From: Xanthomonas hydrangeae
Lineage (GTDB): Bacteria > Pseudomonadota > Gammaproteobacteria > Xanthomonadales > Xanthomonadaceae
NCBI GenBank assembly: GCA_905142475.1
Contig: LR990730.1
Coordinates: 3,472,001 to 3,536,000, forward strand
DNA: 64,000 bases
Direction: 5' to 3'
Positions within the stretch are counted from its first letter, which is position 1; each line of letters starts with the position of its first letter. Shown piece after piece: positions 34,238 to 43,283 of the stretch. The notes below the pieces were generated by a model. It saw only the letters and a list, made by a program, of their open reading frames with translations. It was not told the origin of the DNA and made no database searches. Position numbers and translations under genes: made by a program.

Positions 34238-36490
34238 GTGTCACACCTCGATATGAAAACGTTTACATGCGCCGCACCGCACCGTCTCGCGCTCGCCATT
34301 GCACTCGGCCTGAGCGTCGCGTTTGCCGCCCCGCTTGGCGCACAACCCGCCGCTGCAGCGCAGCCGTGGATGGATACCGCGTTGACTGCGGACCAGCGCG
34401 CCGACCGCCTGCTGGCGCAGATGAGCGAAGACGAAAAATTCCAGATGCTGCGCAGCTATTTCGGCCTGGGCACCGACAAGATTCCCAAGCCCGAAGGCGC
34501 GCTGGGCTCGGCCGGCTACGTGCCCGGCATCCCGCGCCTGGGCATTCCGGCGCAGCAGCTGGCCGACGCCGGCGTCGGCGTGACCAATCCCGGTGGCATC
34601 CGCAAGGGCGACTTCGCCACTGCGATGCCGTCCGGCCCCTCGACCGCCTCCAGCTGGAATCCGCAACTGGCCTACGCCGGCGGCAAGACCATGGGCCGCG
34701 AATCCTGGCAGCAGGGCTTCAATGTGCTGCTGGCCGGCAGCGTCAACCTGCAGCGCGACCCGCGCAACGGACGCAATTTCGAATATGCCGGCGAAGACCC
34801 GCTGCTGGCCGGCACCATGGTCGGCGAATCGATTCGCGGCGTGCAGAGCGAACATGTGCTGTCGACGATGAAGCACTTCGCGCTCAACGATATGGAAACG
34901 CGGCGCAACTTCCATAGCGCGCAGATCGGCGAGCAGGCGATGCACGAATCGGACCTGCTGGCGTTCGAGATCGCGTTGAAGATCGGCGACCCGGCCTCGG
35001 TGATGTGCTCCTACAACAAGATCAACGGTATCTACGGCTGCGAGCACGATTACCTGCTCAACCAGGTGCTCAAGCAGGAATGGAACTACCCCGGCTATGT
35101 GATGTCCGATTGGGGCGGCGTGCACAGCGGCTCCAAGGCGGCCCTGGCCGGTCTGGACCAGCAATCGGCCGGCGAAGTATTCGATGCGGCGGTGTTCTTC
35201 GATGCCCCGCTGCGCATGGCGGTGTCGGCCGGCGTGGTGCCACGCGCGCGCTTCGACGATATGGTCAAGCGCGTGCTGCGCAGCCTGTTCGCGCATGGCG
35301 CGTTCGATCACCCAACCCAGCGCCAGCCGATCGACGGCAAGGCCGGGCTGCTGGCCGCGCAACATGTCGCCGAAGAAGGCAGCGTGCTGCTGCGTAACGA
35401 GCAGGCGACCCTGCCGTTGTCCAAGGACGTGCGCCGCATCGCGGTGATCGGTGGTTACGCCGACAAGGGCGTGATGTCCGGCGGCGGCTCCTCGCGGGTG
35501 GACTACACCATCAACGGCGGCAATGCGGTGCCCGGCCTCACCCCGACCACCTGGCCCGGCCCGGTGATCATCCATCCGTCCTCGCCGTTGCAGGCATTGC
35601 GCGCCGCATTGCCGGACGTGCAGATCGATTATGTCGACGGCAAGGACCGCGCTGCCGCCGCGCGCGTGGCCAAGGCGGCCGATGTGGCGATCGTGTTCGC
35701 CACCCAATGGGCCGCCGAATCGGTGGATCTGCCGGACATGCAATTGCCCGACAACCAGGACGCCTTGATCGATGCGGTGGCCAAGGCCAACCCCAGGACC
35801 ACCGTGGTGCTGGAAACCAACGGCCCGGTGCGCATGCCCTGGGCCGAGCGCGTGCCGGCGGTGTTGCAGGCGTGGTATCCGGGCATCGGCGGCGGCGAGG
35901 CGATCGCCAACCTGCTGACCGGCAAGGTCAATCCTTCCGGCCATCTGCCGGTGACCTGGCCGGTGGACGAGTCGCAGCTGCCGCGCCCTTCGATTCCGGG
36001 CCTGGGCTTCAAGCCGGCCAAGCCGGGTGAAGACAGCATCGACTACGCCATCGAAGGCGCCAATGTCGGCTACAAGTGGTTCGCCGCGCGCAAGTTGACC
36101 CCGCGTTATCCGTTTGGCCATGGCCTGTCGTACACCCAGTTCCGCATGGGCGGGCTGCGCGTCGAGGCCAACGGCAGCCAGCTCACGGCGAACTTCGAAG
36201 TGGAAAACATCGGCCCGCGCGAAGGCGCCGCCGTGCCGCAGCTCTACCTCACCCTGCCCGACGGCCACGCCACCCCGCTGCGCCTGATCGGCTGGCAGAA
36301 GCTCACGCTCAAGCCAGGCGAAAAGCGCAGCGTGCAGGTGATCGCCGAACCCAAGACGCTGGCCGACTTCGATGCCAAGGCACGCCACTGGAACATCGCG
36401 GCCGGCACCTACCGCGTGCAGTTGGCGCGTTCGGCAAGCGAACCGGTGCAGAGTGCGGAGGTCACGTTGCAGGCCGCGCAGCTGCCGTAA
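34238..36490 (+). CDS. Glycoside hydrolase family 3 beta-glucosidase-like enzyme, exported
   Basis: A 750-aa precursor with a signal sequence ending near GAQPA. The TIM-barrel domain has KHFALND and the nucleophile Asp291 in VMSDWGGVHSG. The alpha/beta sandwich domain follows (VIGGYADKGVMSGGGSS), and a fibronectin-III-like domain closes the protein (VENIGPREGAAVPQLYL). Similar xanthomonad enzymes cleave beta-linked plant-wall oligosaccharides, but the specificity cannot be read. GTG at 34238 is preferred because AAGGA lies 7 bases upstream; an ATG at 34253 would give 745 aa. Confidence 0.92.
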   Translation: MSHLDMKTFTCAAPHRLALAIALGLSVAFAAPLGAQPAAAAQPWMDTALTADQRADRLLAQMSEDEKFQMLRSYFGLGTDKIPKPEGALGSAGYVPGIPRLGIPAQQLADAGVGVTNPGGIRKGDFATAMPSGPSTASSWNPQLAYAGGKTMGRESWQQGFNVLLAGSVNLQRDPRNGRNFEYAGEDPLLAGTMVGESIRGVQSEHVLSTMKHFALNDMETRRNFHSAQIGEQAMHESDLLAFEIALKIGDPASVMCSYNKINGIYGCEHDYLLNQVLKQEWNYPGYVMSDWGGVHSGSKAALAGLDQQSAGEVFDAAVFFDAPLRMAVSAGVVPRARFDDMVKRVLRSLFAHGAFDHPTQRQPIDGKAGLLAAQHVAEEGSVLLRNEQATLPLSKDVRRIAVIGGYADKGVMSGGGSSRVDYTINGGNAVPGLTPTTWPGPVIIHPSSPLQALRAALPDVQIDYVDGKDRAAAARVAKAADVAIVFATQWAAESVDLPDMQLPDNQDALIDAVAKANPRTTVVLETNGPVRMPWAERVPAVLQAWYPGIGGGEAIANLLTGKVNPSGHLPVTWPVDESQLPRPSIPGLGFKPAKPGEDSIDYAIEGANVGYKWFAARKLTPRYPFGHGLSYTQFRMGGLRVEANGSQLTANFEVENIGPREGAAVPQLYLTLPDGHATPLRLIGWQKLTLKPGEKRSVQVIAEPKTLADFDAKARHWNIAAGTYRVQLARSASEPVQSAEVTLQAAQLP

Positions 36491-36633
36491 GCCTATGTGG
36501 CAGCGGGCGTGCAATGCGCGCGTCCGCCGCGCCGTATTTTTCAAGTTGCCGGCAGGCGCCAGCCACCACGAAGAATTTGTGCGAGATGCGTTGACAGCTT
36601 CGTGCGCAACTTGCACAATTCGCCCCCTGAGTC

Positions 36634-36720
36634 GCCCAGGTGGCGGAATTGGTAGACGCACTAGCTTCAGGTGCTAGCGGGGGCAACTTCGTGGAGGTTC
36701 GAGTCCTCTCCTGGGCACCA
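36634..36720 (+). tRNA. tRNA-Leu (anticodon CAG)
   Basis: 87 nt with an encoded CCA. The acceptor stem GCCCAGG pairs with CCTGGGC. The anticodon arm CTAGC-TTCAGGT-GCTAG gives anticodon CAG, reading CTG codons, which are the dominant Leu codon here. The T arm contains GGTTCGAGTCC, and the extra arm is long, as expected for a type II tRNA-Leu. A terminator follows. Confidence 0.97.
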
Positions 36721-36738
36721 CGACTCACGGTAGATCGT

Positions 36739-36766
36739 AAAAAACCCCGCTCAGGCGGGGTTTTTT
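36739..36766 (+). terminator. Rho-independent terminator after tRNA-Leu
   Basis: AAAAAACCCCGC / GCGGGGTTTTTT with a 4-nt loop, 18 bp after the tRNA. It is a textbook intrinsic terminator. Confidence 0.95.
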
Positions 36767-37290
36767 GCGTTTGGTCCATGCGATTGGACGATGGTCTGTC
36801 GGCATTGCTGAGTATGCCGATCGGCAGCGCTGCAGGAATGCGCCACCAGTGACTTTCGACATGCGAACACGTATCACAGAGCGGGGCCATGCTGCCTACC
36901 GGTGCGCGTCCATCTTGCAAAGAATGCAGATCATTGTTTTCCAGGCAGGGCGGGCATGTTCTTGATGCTCTGCCTGATGCCTCTTGAACGGGCGAGATCT
37001 CCGTTTGCCTCATACGCCTAGGCAAGACTGCTCAGCGCATTGCTGAACGCAGGAAACAGCAGCACATTCAATGCAAACACGCGAATCGCCACATCTGCGC
37101 CGAGATTGGCCAGAACGGCACAGCCCGTCGTGTTGACCACACACCTCGAATTGATTGATAGGGATGCTGTTGTCGGCACGCAGTACATCGACAAACACCT
37201 GCATTTGGTTGTCAGCAGACGACTGCAGCGCGAAGGCGATAAGCTTCTCCGAAACAGCTTTTGCTGATTGCTTTGAGAAGCGCTAAGCAC
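36767..37290. other. 524-bp region without a supported gene
   Basis: Short open frames on both strands (up to about 100 codons) lack ribosome sites and recognisable products. It separates tRNA-Leu from a copy of the dispersed hairpin repeat and may be decayed sequence. Confidence 0.5.
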
Positions 37291-37434
37291 ACCGACCATC
37301 TTGACTGGTCCTTGCCCGCTCACCGTCGCGGGACCTTACGCGGCATGGATGCCGCGTAAGAGCCTACACGGACGTACTTGCGGCGTGTCCCGCGATGGTG
37401 GGCGGGCAAGGGCCCTGCAGCCAAGTCGCAGATC
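37291..37434 (-). repeat. Dispersed hairpin repeat, copy B (inverted)
   Basis: The minus strand carries the same order as 45886-46030: the CTGCAGGGCCCTTGCC block, a CCACCATCGCGGGAC arm, the central palindrome CTTACGCGGCAT-CC-ATGCCGCGTAAG, and a complementary second arm. The two long arms pair to form an extended hairpin. It lies 71 bp past the emrB stop, where it may also end the emr transcript. Confidence 0.85.
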
Positions 37435-37505
37435 ATCCGCTCTGCAGTAGACCAGCGCGAAGTCGTTTCTTAGCAGCTTTAGCTACGCCGCCTTGTCACC
37501 CGCGC

Positions 37506-39086
37506 TCAATGCCCGCCAGCCGCCGCTGCGCCGCCCGCGCCCGCACCGAACGGCGGCTTGGCCAGCCACAGGAAGAAGATGATCGCCAGGAAGGTCCAGC
37601 CGAGCAGGTAGAAGATGTCGTTGAAGCCCATCTGCGAGGCCTGGTGATTGATCATGTTGTTCAGCGATGCCGCGCCGCGTTGCAGGTCGCCCTGCCCCAT
37701 CGCGGTCACCTGCTCCTGCATGCCCGGCGTGTACACCGAGATGTGTTCGGTGATGTGCGCGTGGTGCACCTGGGTGCGACGTGCCCACAGATAGGTGGTC
37801 AACGATGCGGCGAAGCTGCCGCCCAACGTACGCAGGAAGGTGGCCAGGCCCGAGCCTGCCGCGATCTCGCGCCCGTCCAGATCCGAGAGCAGGATCTGCA
37901 GCACCGGCATGAAGAACAAGGCCACGCCCACGCCCATCACCAACTGCACGGTCGCCACATGGCCGAAATCCACCTGCAGGTCGAAGTTGGAGCGCAGGAA
38001 GCTGGTGAACGACAGGAAGATGAAGGCAACGGTGGCGAGCATGCGCAGGTCGAAACGCAGCGCGTACTTGCCCACGAACGGCGTCATCAACACCGGCAGG
38101 ATGCCGATCGGCGCGGTGGCAAGGCCAGCCCAGATCGCGGTGTAGCCCATGTCGCGTTGCAGCCATTGCGGGATCAGCAGGCTCACGCTGAAAAATGCCG
38201 CATAGGCCACCACCATCGCCAGGGTGCCGGCGCGAAAGTTGCGATGCCGGAACAGCTTGAGATCGACGATGGGGTCCTTGTCGGTGAGCTCCCAGATCAC
38301 GAACACCACCAGCGCCACCGCGGCGACGCAGGCCAGCACCACGATCTTGTCGGAAGAGAACCAATCCTCGTCGTTACCCAGATCCAGCACCAGCTGCAGC
38401 GCGCCGACACCGACCACCAACAGGATCAGACCGATGTAATCCATGCGCGGCTTTTCAAGTTGCTCGGGGCGATGGCGCAACTGCGAACCTACAATGCTGC
38501 TGGCGATGATGCCCAGCGGCACGTTGATCAGAAAGATCCATTCCCAGCTGTAGTTGTCGGTGATCCAGCCGCCCAGAATCGGCCCGGCGATCGGCGCCAC
38601 CACGGTGATCATCGCCAGCAGGGCGAGCGCCTGCCCGCGTTTTTCGCGCGGGTAGATCGACACCAGCAGGCTCTGGGTGATCGGGTACATCGGCCCGGCA
38701 ACAAACCCCTGCAGCGCGCGCGACACCACCAGCATGCCCATGCTCTGGGCGAGGCCGCACAGCAACGAAGCAATGGTGAAGGCCAGCGTCGACCACACGA
38801 ACAGCTTGGTCTCGCCGAAGCGGCGGCTCAGCCAACCGGTCAGCGGCAAGGCGATCGCGGTGCTGACCGCGAACGAGGTGATGACCCAGGTCGCCTGCTG
38901 CGAACTGGCACCGAGATTGCCGGCGATGGTCGGCAACGACACGTTGGCGATGGTGGTGTCCAGCACCTGCATGAACGAGGCCATCGCCAGGCCCACGGTG
39001 CACAGCGCCACGCTCGCGGGACGAAAGCCGGCGGCGGGCGCAGGCGCCGAGGGGCCGCCGGGCGCGGTGGGAGCTTGCGAAGACAT
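37506..39086 (-). CDS. emrB: EmrB-type MFS multidrug exporter (DHA2 family)
   Basis: A 526-aa inner-membrane drug/proton antiporter with 14 predicted helices. Motif C-like VVAPIAGPILGGWITDNYSWEWIFLINVP is split over the fifth helix and its loop, and motif D1 LDTTIANVSLPTIAGNLG lies in helix 1. It is the energising pump of a tripartite system with EmrA and the outer-membrane factor upstream. It begins 6 bp after the emrA stop and is last in the operon. The Ala/Gly/Pro-rich termini are unremarkable. Confidence 0.95.
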   Translation of the reverse strand: MSSQAPTAPGGPSAPAPAAGFRPASVALCTVGLAMASFMQVLDTTIANVSLPTIAGNLGASSQQATWVITSFAVSTAIALPLTGWLSRRFGETKLFVWSTLAFTIASLLCGLAQSMGMLVVSRALQGFVAGPMYPITQSLLVSIYPREKRGQALALLAMITVVAPIAGPILGGWITDNYSWEWIFLINVPLGIIASSIVGSQLRHRPEQLEKPRMDYIGLILLVVGVGALQLVLDLGNDEDWFSSDKIVVLACVAAVALVVFVIWELTDKDPIVDLKLFRHRNFRAGTLAMVVAYAAFFSVSLLIPQWLQRDMGYTAIWAGLATAPIGILPVLMTPFVGKYALRFDLRMLATVAFIFLSFTSFLRSNFDLQVDFGHVATVQLVMGVGVALFFMPVLQILLSDLDGREIAAGSGLATFLRTLGGSFAASLTTYLWARRTQVHHAHITEHISVYTPGMQEQVTAMGQGDLQRGAASLNNMINHQASQMGFNDIFYLLGWTFLAIIFFLWLAKPPFGAGAGGAAAAGGH

Positions 39087-39092
39087 GCTGGC

Positions 39093-40286
39093 TTAGCCCG
39101 CCTTGGAAACAGCCTGCGCGGGCAGGTTGTCCTGGATGATGCGTTGGATATCCGCGTCGGCGGCCTGCAACTGCTGCGCATACACGTCGGTGGAGAACAC
39201 CGCGCCGTTGGCGAACCTGGTCGGCAACACGCTGCCCTGCTGATCGTGCAGATTGACCTCGACCTTCATCGACAAGCCAATGCGCAAGGGATTGTCGGCC
39301 AGTTGCTTGGCATCCACCGCGATGCGCACCGGCACGCGTTGCACGATCTTGATCCAGTTGCCGCTGGCGTTTTGCGCCGGCAACAGCGAGAACGCGCTGC
39401 CGGTGCCCAGGCCCAGGCTTTCGATGCGGCCGGTGTAGTTCACGCCGCCGCCGTACAGATCCGAATGCAGTTCCACCGGCTGGCCCAGACGCATGTGCTT
39501 GAGCTGGGTTTCCTTGAAATTGGCTTCCACCCACACCTGCTCCAGCGGCACCACCGCCATCAGCACGCTACCGGGCTGCACACGCTGGCCGAGCTGCGCC
39601 GAACGACGCGCCACGTAACCGGACACCGGCGCAATCACACCGGTGCGCGCATGGTTGAGATAGGCCTGACGCAGCTGCGCGGCGGCCGTCTGCACGTCTG
39701 GCTGATTCGCCACCGCACTGTCATCCACCAATGCGCGATTACGCTCGAAGCTCTCGCGCGAACCGCTCACCGCCGCTTCGGCAGCAGCGAGTTCTTCGCG
39801 GGCATGCGCCAGTTCTTCGTTGGAAATCGCGCCACTGGCAGCAAGATCCTTACGCCGTGCGAAGTCGGCGCGTGCACTGCGCAACGTGACCTCGCGCGAA
39901 GACAATTCGGCCTGCGCGCCTTCCACGCTGCGGTACAGACCGCGTACCTGACGCACGGTCTTGGCCAGGTTGGCTTCGGCCTGCTGCAGTGCGACTGCGG
40001 TATCGGCCGGGTCCAACTGCACCAGCAACTGGCCGCGCTCCACGCGCATGCCGTCTTCGGCGCCGATGCTGACAACGGTGCCGCCCACCATCGGGGTGAT
40101 CTGTACCTGGTTGCCCTGCACGTATGCGTCGTCGGTGTCTTCGTGCCAGCGGCCGACCAGGAAATACCACACCACAAGACCGATGATCGCCAGGATCACC
40201 ACAATGGCCACGATGCGCAGCGCCGCACGGCGCTTGCTGGGCGCGGCCGGCGCAGGTTGGGAAGAAGTTGCAGTCGTCTGGCTCAT
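39093..40286 (-). CDS. emrA: EmrA-type periplasmic adaptor (HlyD family)
   Basis: A 397-aa membrane-fusion protein joining EmrB to the outer-membrane channel. One N-terminal helix (about residues 24-46) is followed by AYVQGNQVQITPMVGGTVVSI (first lipoyl half), a long coiled-coil hairpin (about 100-205), the second lipoyl half TGVIAPVSGYVARRSAQLGQ and a beta-barrel domain with QVWVEANFKETQLKHMRLGQ. It starts 10 bp after the emrC stop; the gene order R-C-A-B matches the emrRCAB operon described in Stenotrophomonas maltophilia. Confidence 0.95.
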   Translation of the reverse strand: MSQTTATSSQPAPAAPSKRRAALRIVAIVVILAIIGLVVWYFLVGRWHEDTDDAYVQGNQVQITPMVGGTVVSIGAEDGMRVERGQLLVQLDPADTAVALQQAEANLAKTVRQVRGLYRSVEGAQAELSSREVTLRSARADFARRKDLAASGAISNEELAHAREELAAAEAAVSGSRESFERNRALVDDSAVANQPDVQTAAAQLRQAYLNHARTGVIAPVSGYVARRSAQLGQRVQPGSVLMAVVPLEQVWVEANFKETQLKHMRLGQPVELHSDLYGGGVNYTGRIESLGLGTGSAFSLLPAQNASGNWIKIVQRVPVRIAVDAKQLADNPLRIGLSMKVEVNLHDQQGSVLPTRFANGAVFSTDVYAQQLQAADADIQRIIQDNLPAQAVSKAG

Positions 40287-40296
40287 CGTCGCTGTC

Positions 40297-41811
40297 TCAG
40301 GAATTCGGTTGTGCGGAAGTGGTCGCGGCGTGTGCGGTATCGCGCGCAGGTTCCGGCGTGAATCCGCCGCCCAAAGCGCGCTGCAACCTCACCGAGGCCA
40401 ACAGTTGTTGCGATTGCAGGCTGGCCATGCGCTGGCGTGCGGTGAGCAATTGCTCCTGCACGCTGAGCACTTCCAGATAGCTGCCGATGCCGGCGCGGTA
40501 GCGCTGCTGTGCGAGATCGAAGGCGGCAGTGACGGTCTGCACCGCTTCGTCCTGCGAGCGTGCACGCTGCTCCAGCGAACGCACCGCGTTGACCTGGTCG
40601 GCCACCTCGCGCAGCGCATCGAGCACCTTCTGGTTGTAATCGGCCACCGCCAGGTCGTACTGCGCATCGCTGCCGGCCAGATTGGCGCGCAGCTTGCCGC
40701 CGTCGAAGATCGGCAGGCTCAATGCCGGAGCGACCACGCCGAACAGCGACGCACTTTCCAGCAACTGGCCGACATCGCGATTCACCAGCCCACCGAGCGC
40801 GGTGATGTTGAAGCTGGGATAGAAACGCGTCTTGGCGACCGCAATGTCTTTATCGGCCGCCTCCACGCGCCAGCGCGCGGCGACCACATCGGGGCGCCGG
40901 CCCAACAATTCGGCGGGCAATGCGCTCGGCAATTGCAGCGCGCCTGCGCTGCTCAAGGTGGGACGGGCGATATCCAGACCGCGGTCCGGGCCCTGCCCGA
41001 CCAACGCGGCCAGCGCCGTGCGCGCTTCGTCGATCTGCTGCTGCGCCGATTGCAGTTGCTGTTGCGCCGCCGGCACACGTGCCTGCGATTGACGCACCTG
41101 CAGTTCGCTGTCGATGCCGGCGCCGCGACGTTGCCGGGTGAGGTCCAGGGTCTTCTGCGCGCGCGTCAGCTCGTCGTTGGCCACATCGTGCAGACGCCAC
41201 GCGTAATCGAGCTGGGCATAGGCTTCGGCGATCGCCGCCGACAGGTTCAGGCGAGCCGCCTGCGCATCCACATCGGACGCATGCGCCTGGTCCACTGCCG
41301 CTTCCCAGGCGGCGCGCTTGCCGCCCCACAGGTCCACGCCGTAGCGGAAATCCAGCACGACCTGTCCGTTGCCGCCGAACTTGCCGCCGCGTTCGTCGCC
41401 CACCACCGATTCGGGCAACTGCACGCCGGCATAGCCACCGGACACCGACAGGCTCGGGCCGCGATCGGCCTGCGCGGTGCCGATGCGGGCCTGCGCCTGA
41501 CGCAGGCGTGCATCCGCCGCCGCCAGGCTGGGGCTGTGCTGCAGGCCTTCGGCAATCAACGCGTTCAATTGCGGATCGCCCAAGGCGCGCCACCAATGGC
41601 TGGCCGGCCACGCCGCCGGGCTCAGGGTGGTTTGGGCCAGGGTGCGCTCGGCATGTAGCGTGCCCGGTTTCAGCACGGCGCCTTGCGGGGCCAGACCACG
41701 ACTGCTCGCGCAGGCGGCCAATGCCAGCGTCAAGGCGGTGAGCACAAGCGGCCGCGCAAAGCGCGTTGAGCGCAGGCGCAACATCTGGATCGAGGAACTA
41801 GCAGCGTTCAT
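40297..41811 (-). CDS. emrC: Outer-membrane efflux channel (NodT/OprM family lipoprotein)
   Basis: A 504-aa TolC-like channel subunit. The N-terminal signal has lipobox LAAC, so the trimer should be lipid-anchored. It consists of two homologous OEP repeats: AAADARLRQAQARIGTAQAD and LLGRRPDVVAARWRVEAADKDIAVAKTRFYP. It opens into the EmrAB pump to expel compounds directly outside. The ATG overlaps the emrR stop by 4 bp (ATGA), indicating translational coupling. The symbol emrC follows the S. maltophilia usage and is inferred from order and family. Confidence 0.93.
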   Translation of the reverse strand: MNAASSSIQMLRLRSTRFARPLVLTALTLALAACASSRGLAPQGAVLKPGTLHAERTLAQTTLSPAAWPASHWWRALGDPQLNALIAEGLQHSPSLAAADARLRQAQARIGTAQADRGPSLSVSGGYAGVQLPESVVGDERGGKFGGNGQVVLDFRYGVDLWGGKRAAWEAAVDQAHASDVDAQAARLNLSAAIAEAYAQLDYAWRLHDVANDELTRAQKTLDLTRQRRGAGIDSELQVRQSQARVPAAQQQLQSAQQQIDEARTALAALVGQGPDRGLDIARPTLSSAGALQLPSALPAELLGRRPDVVAARWRVEAADKDIAVAKTRFYPSFNITALGGLVNRDVGQLLESASLFGVVAPALSLPIFDGGKLRANLAGSDAQYDLAVADYNQKVLDALREVADQVNAVRSLEQRARSQDEAVQTVTAAFDLAQQRYRAGIGSYLEVLSVQEQLLTARQRMASLQSQQLLASVRLQRALGGGFTPEPARDTAHAATTSAQPNS

Positions 41812-42248
41812 GAGTTGAGTGCATCGCGGACACGGATGAGAAGAGAGGTGAGTTGTTCGCGCTCGGGCGCGGCCAGATCGCGCAGGCCGTGCTCGATGGC
41901 GCGTTCGCCGCGCAGCTTCAGGCGCTCCCACAAGGCCACGCCCTGTTCGGTCATGACGATCTGCAGCGCGCGCCGGTCCTGCGCATGCGGCTCGCGCCGC
42001 ACCGCATCGAGCGCTTCGAGCTTGTCGAGCAGGCGGGTGACCGCGCTCGGAGTCTGGTCCAGCGCCAGCGCCAGTTCGTTGGCCGTGCACGGCGAGCGCA
42101 CCGCCAGAATCTTCAGACCGACGTAGTGGCTGAAGCCGAAGTCGGGCAGTTCGCCCTTCATCTCGGCATCGAGCTGGCGCATCAGCGCGTCGCGCACCTG
42201 GCGCAGCAACAAGCCGAACGACGGCGAAGTGGAGGAGAGATCGTTCAT
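41808..42248 (-). CDS. emrR: MarR-family repressor of the emr efflux operon
   Basis: A 146-aa winged-helix regulator, first gene of the emrRCAB operon. The recognition helix ALDQTPSAVTRLLDKLEALD and wing HAQDRRALQIVMTEQG are clear. EmrR-type proteins repress their own operon and release DNA on binding hydrophobic drugs. The ATG at 42248 lies just below a palindrome at 42274-42293 that fits a MarR site. A divergent AraC-family gene begins 124 bp away, so the shared region may control both. Confidence 0.93.
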   Translation of the reverse strand: MNDLSSTSPSFGLLLRQVRDALMRQLDAEMKGELPDFGFSHYVGLKILAVRSPCTANELALALDQTPSAVTRLLDKLEALDAVRREPHAQDRRALQIVMTEQGVALWERLKLRGERAIEHGLRDLAAPEREQLTSLLIRVRDALNS

Positions 42249-42273
42249 GGCCGGCCATTTTCTTCCGAAATAT

Positions 42274-42293
42274 ATATTTGTCAATGCAAATAT
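42274..42293. promoter_or_regulatory. Palindromic operator in the emrR promoter region
   Basis: ATATTTG-tcaatg-CAAATAT is a perfect 7-bp inverted repeat with a 6-nt spacer, starting 26 bp before the emrR ATG. It overlaps the AT-rich stretch that looks like the emrR promoter (TCGACA, then TATATT on the minus strand, 18 bp apart). It is a good candidate for EmrR binding and autorepression. Confidence 0.6.
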
Positions 42294-42371
42294 GTCGAAA
42301 GGGATTAAACCGCCTGCAAGGATCGCCACGATACGCGCGGGTCTGGCTGGCCTGGTAATACAATTGCGCCA

Positions 42372-43223
42372 ATGACTATCGAAAACCCGCCAACGACGGT
42401 CGATGCCTTGCCACCGGGCGTGCGCGCCAGCTTCGAATGGGCCGATGGTCCGGAAGTGATCGCCTTCCTGGCCGATCTGCATGCGGTATGGGCACCGGAG
42501 ACCGCCCCGCACGCGCATGTGCGCGGCCAGCTGATGTATGTGGAGCACGGCGTACTGACCGTGCATACCGAACACGGCACCCTCTCATTGCCGCCGGGCT
42601 GCGCCGGCTGGATGCCGCCCGGCCAGCAGCACACCGTGGAGCTGGCCGGACCGATGCGCGGCTGGGGCGTGGTGGTGCGGCCGGATGCCTGCGCCGCCCT
42701 GCCCGCCCAGGGCGGCGTGATCCGCCTGACCGGGCTCGCCCGCGAAGTCATCATGCGCGCGGCCGGCTGGCCGCTGGACCAGCCGCTGGATGCCGCCCGG
42801 CAACGGCTGGCCGCCGTGCTGCTGGACGAACTGTGCCAGGCGCAGATCGACCACCTGCACCTGCCGATGCCGGCCGACCGCCGGCTGCTGCGTATCGCCC
42901 GTCAGTTGCTCGACACTCCCGCCGACCCGCGCCCGCTGGATGCCTGGGCCGATTGGGGTGGGCTGTCGCCGCGCAGTCTGAGCCGGCACTTCCGCAGCGA
43001 GACCGGGCTGAGTTTCGCGCAGTGGCGGCAGCAGGCCAGGCTCGCCGAAGGCCTGCGGCGCTTGAGTCAGGGCAGCGCGGTGGCACAGGTCGCCGACCAG
43101 CTCGGCTACAGCAGCCCCAGCGCTTTCGTCAGCGTGTTCCACCGCCATTTTGGCGCCCCGCCCACGCGTTATCTGGCCGGTGGCCACGCGCGTGGCTTGG
43201 CATCCCCCGCCGCATCCGGATAA
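42372..43223 (+). CDS. AraC-family transcriptional regulator
   Basis: A 283-aa protein. The N-terminal cupin domain has HAHVRGQLMYVEHGVLTVH, a ligand-sensing fold. The C-terminal double helix-turn-helix has LDAWADWGGLSPRSLSRHF (first) and QVADQLGYSSPSAFVSVFHRHF (second), followed by GAPPTRYL. It is the short type without a dedicated dimerisation helix pair. It is transcribed away from emrR across 124 bp. The ligand and targets are unknown; the neighbouring efflux operon is one candidate. Confidence 0.92.
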   Translation: MTIENPPTTVDALPPGVRASFEWADGPEVIAFLADLHAVWAPETAPHAHVRGQLMYVEHGVLTVHTEHGTLSLPPGCAGWMPPGQQHTVELAGPMRGWGVVVRPDACAALPAQGGVIRLTGLAREVIMRAAGWPLDQPLDAARQRLAAVLLDELCQAQIDHLHLPMPADRRLLRIARQLLDTPADPRPLDAWADWGGLSPRSLSRHFRSETGLSFAQWRQQARLAEGLRRLSQGSAVAQVADQLGYSSPSAFVSVFHRHFGAPPTRYLAGGHARGLASPAASG

Positions 43224-43283
43224 TCGGCGCTCTTCGAGCGCGCGCCACGGCGCGGGCTCCTCTTTCGTAGGACCTGGCTTTAC

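Noticed and set aside
36640-36852. Open frame over the tRNA-Leu gene
   Set aside because: Overlaps a complete tRNA and its terminator; no ribosome site.
37040-37267. 75-codon frame in the gap after tRNA-Leu
   Set aside because: No ribosome site or recognisable product; probably chance.
37395-40361. Very long plus-strand frame opposite emrB and emrA
   Set aside because: Antisense shadow of well-supported efflux genes; His/Arg/Gln-rich with no domain.
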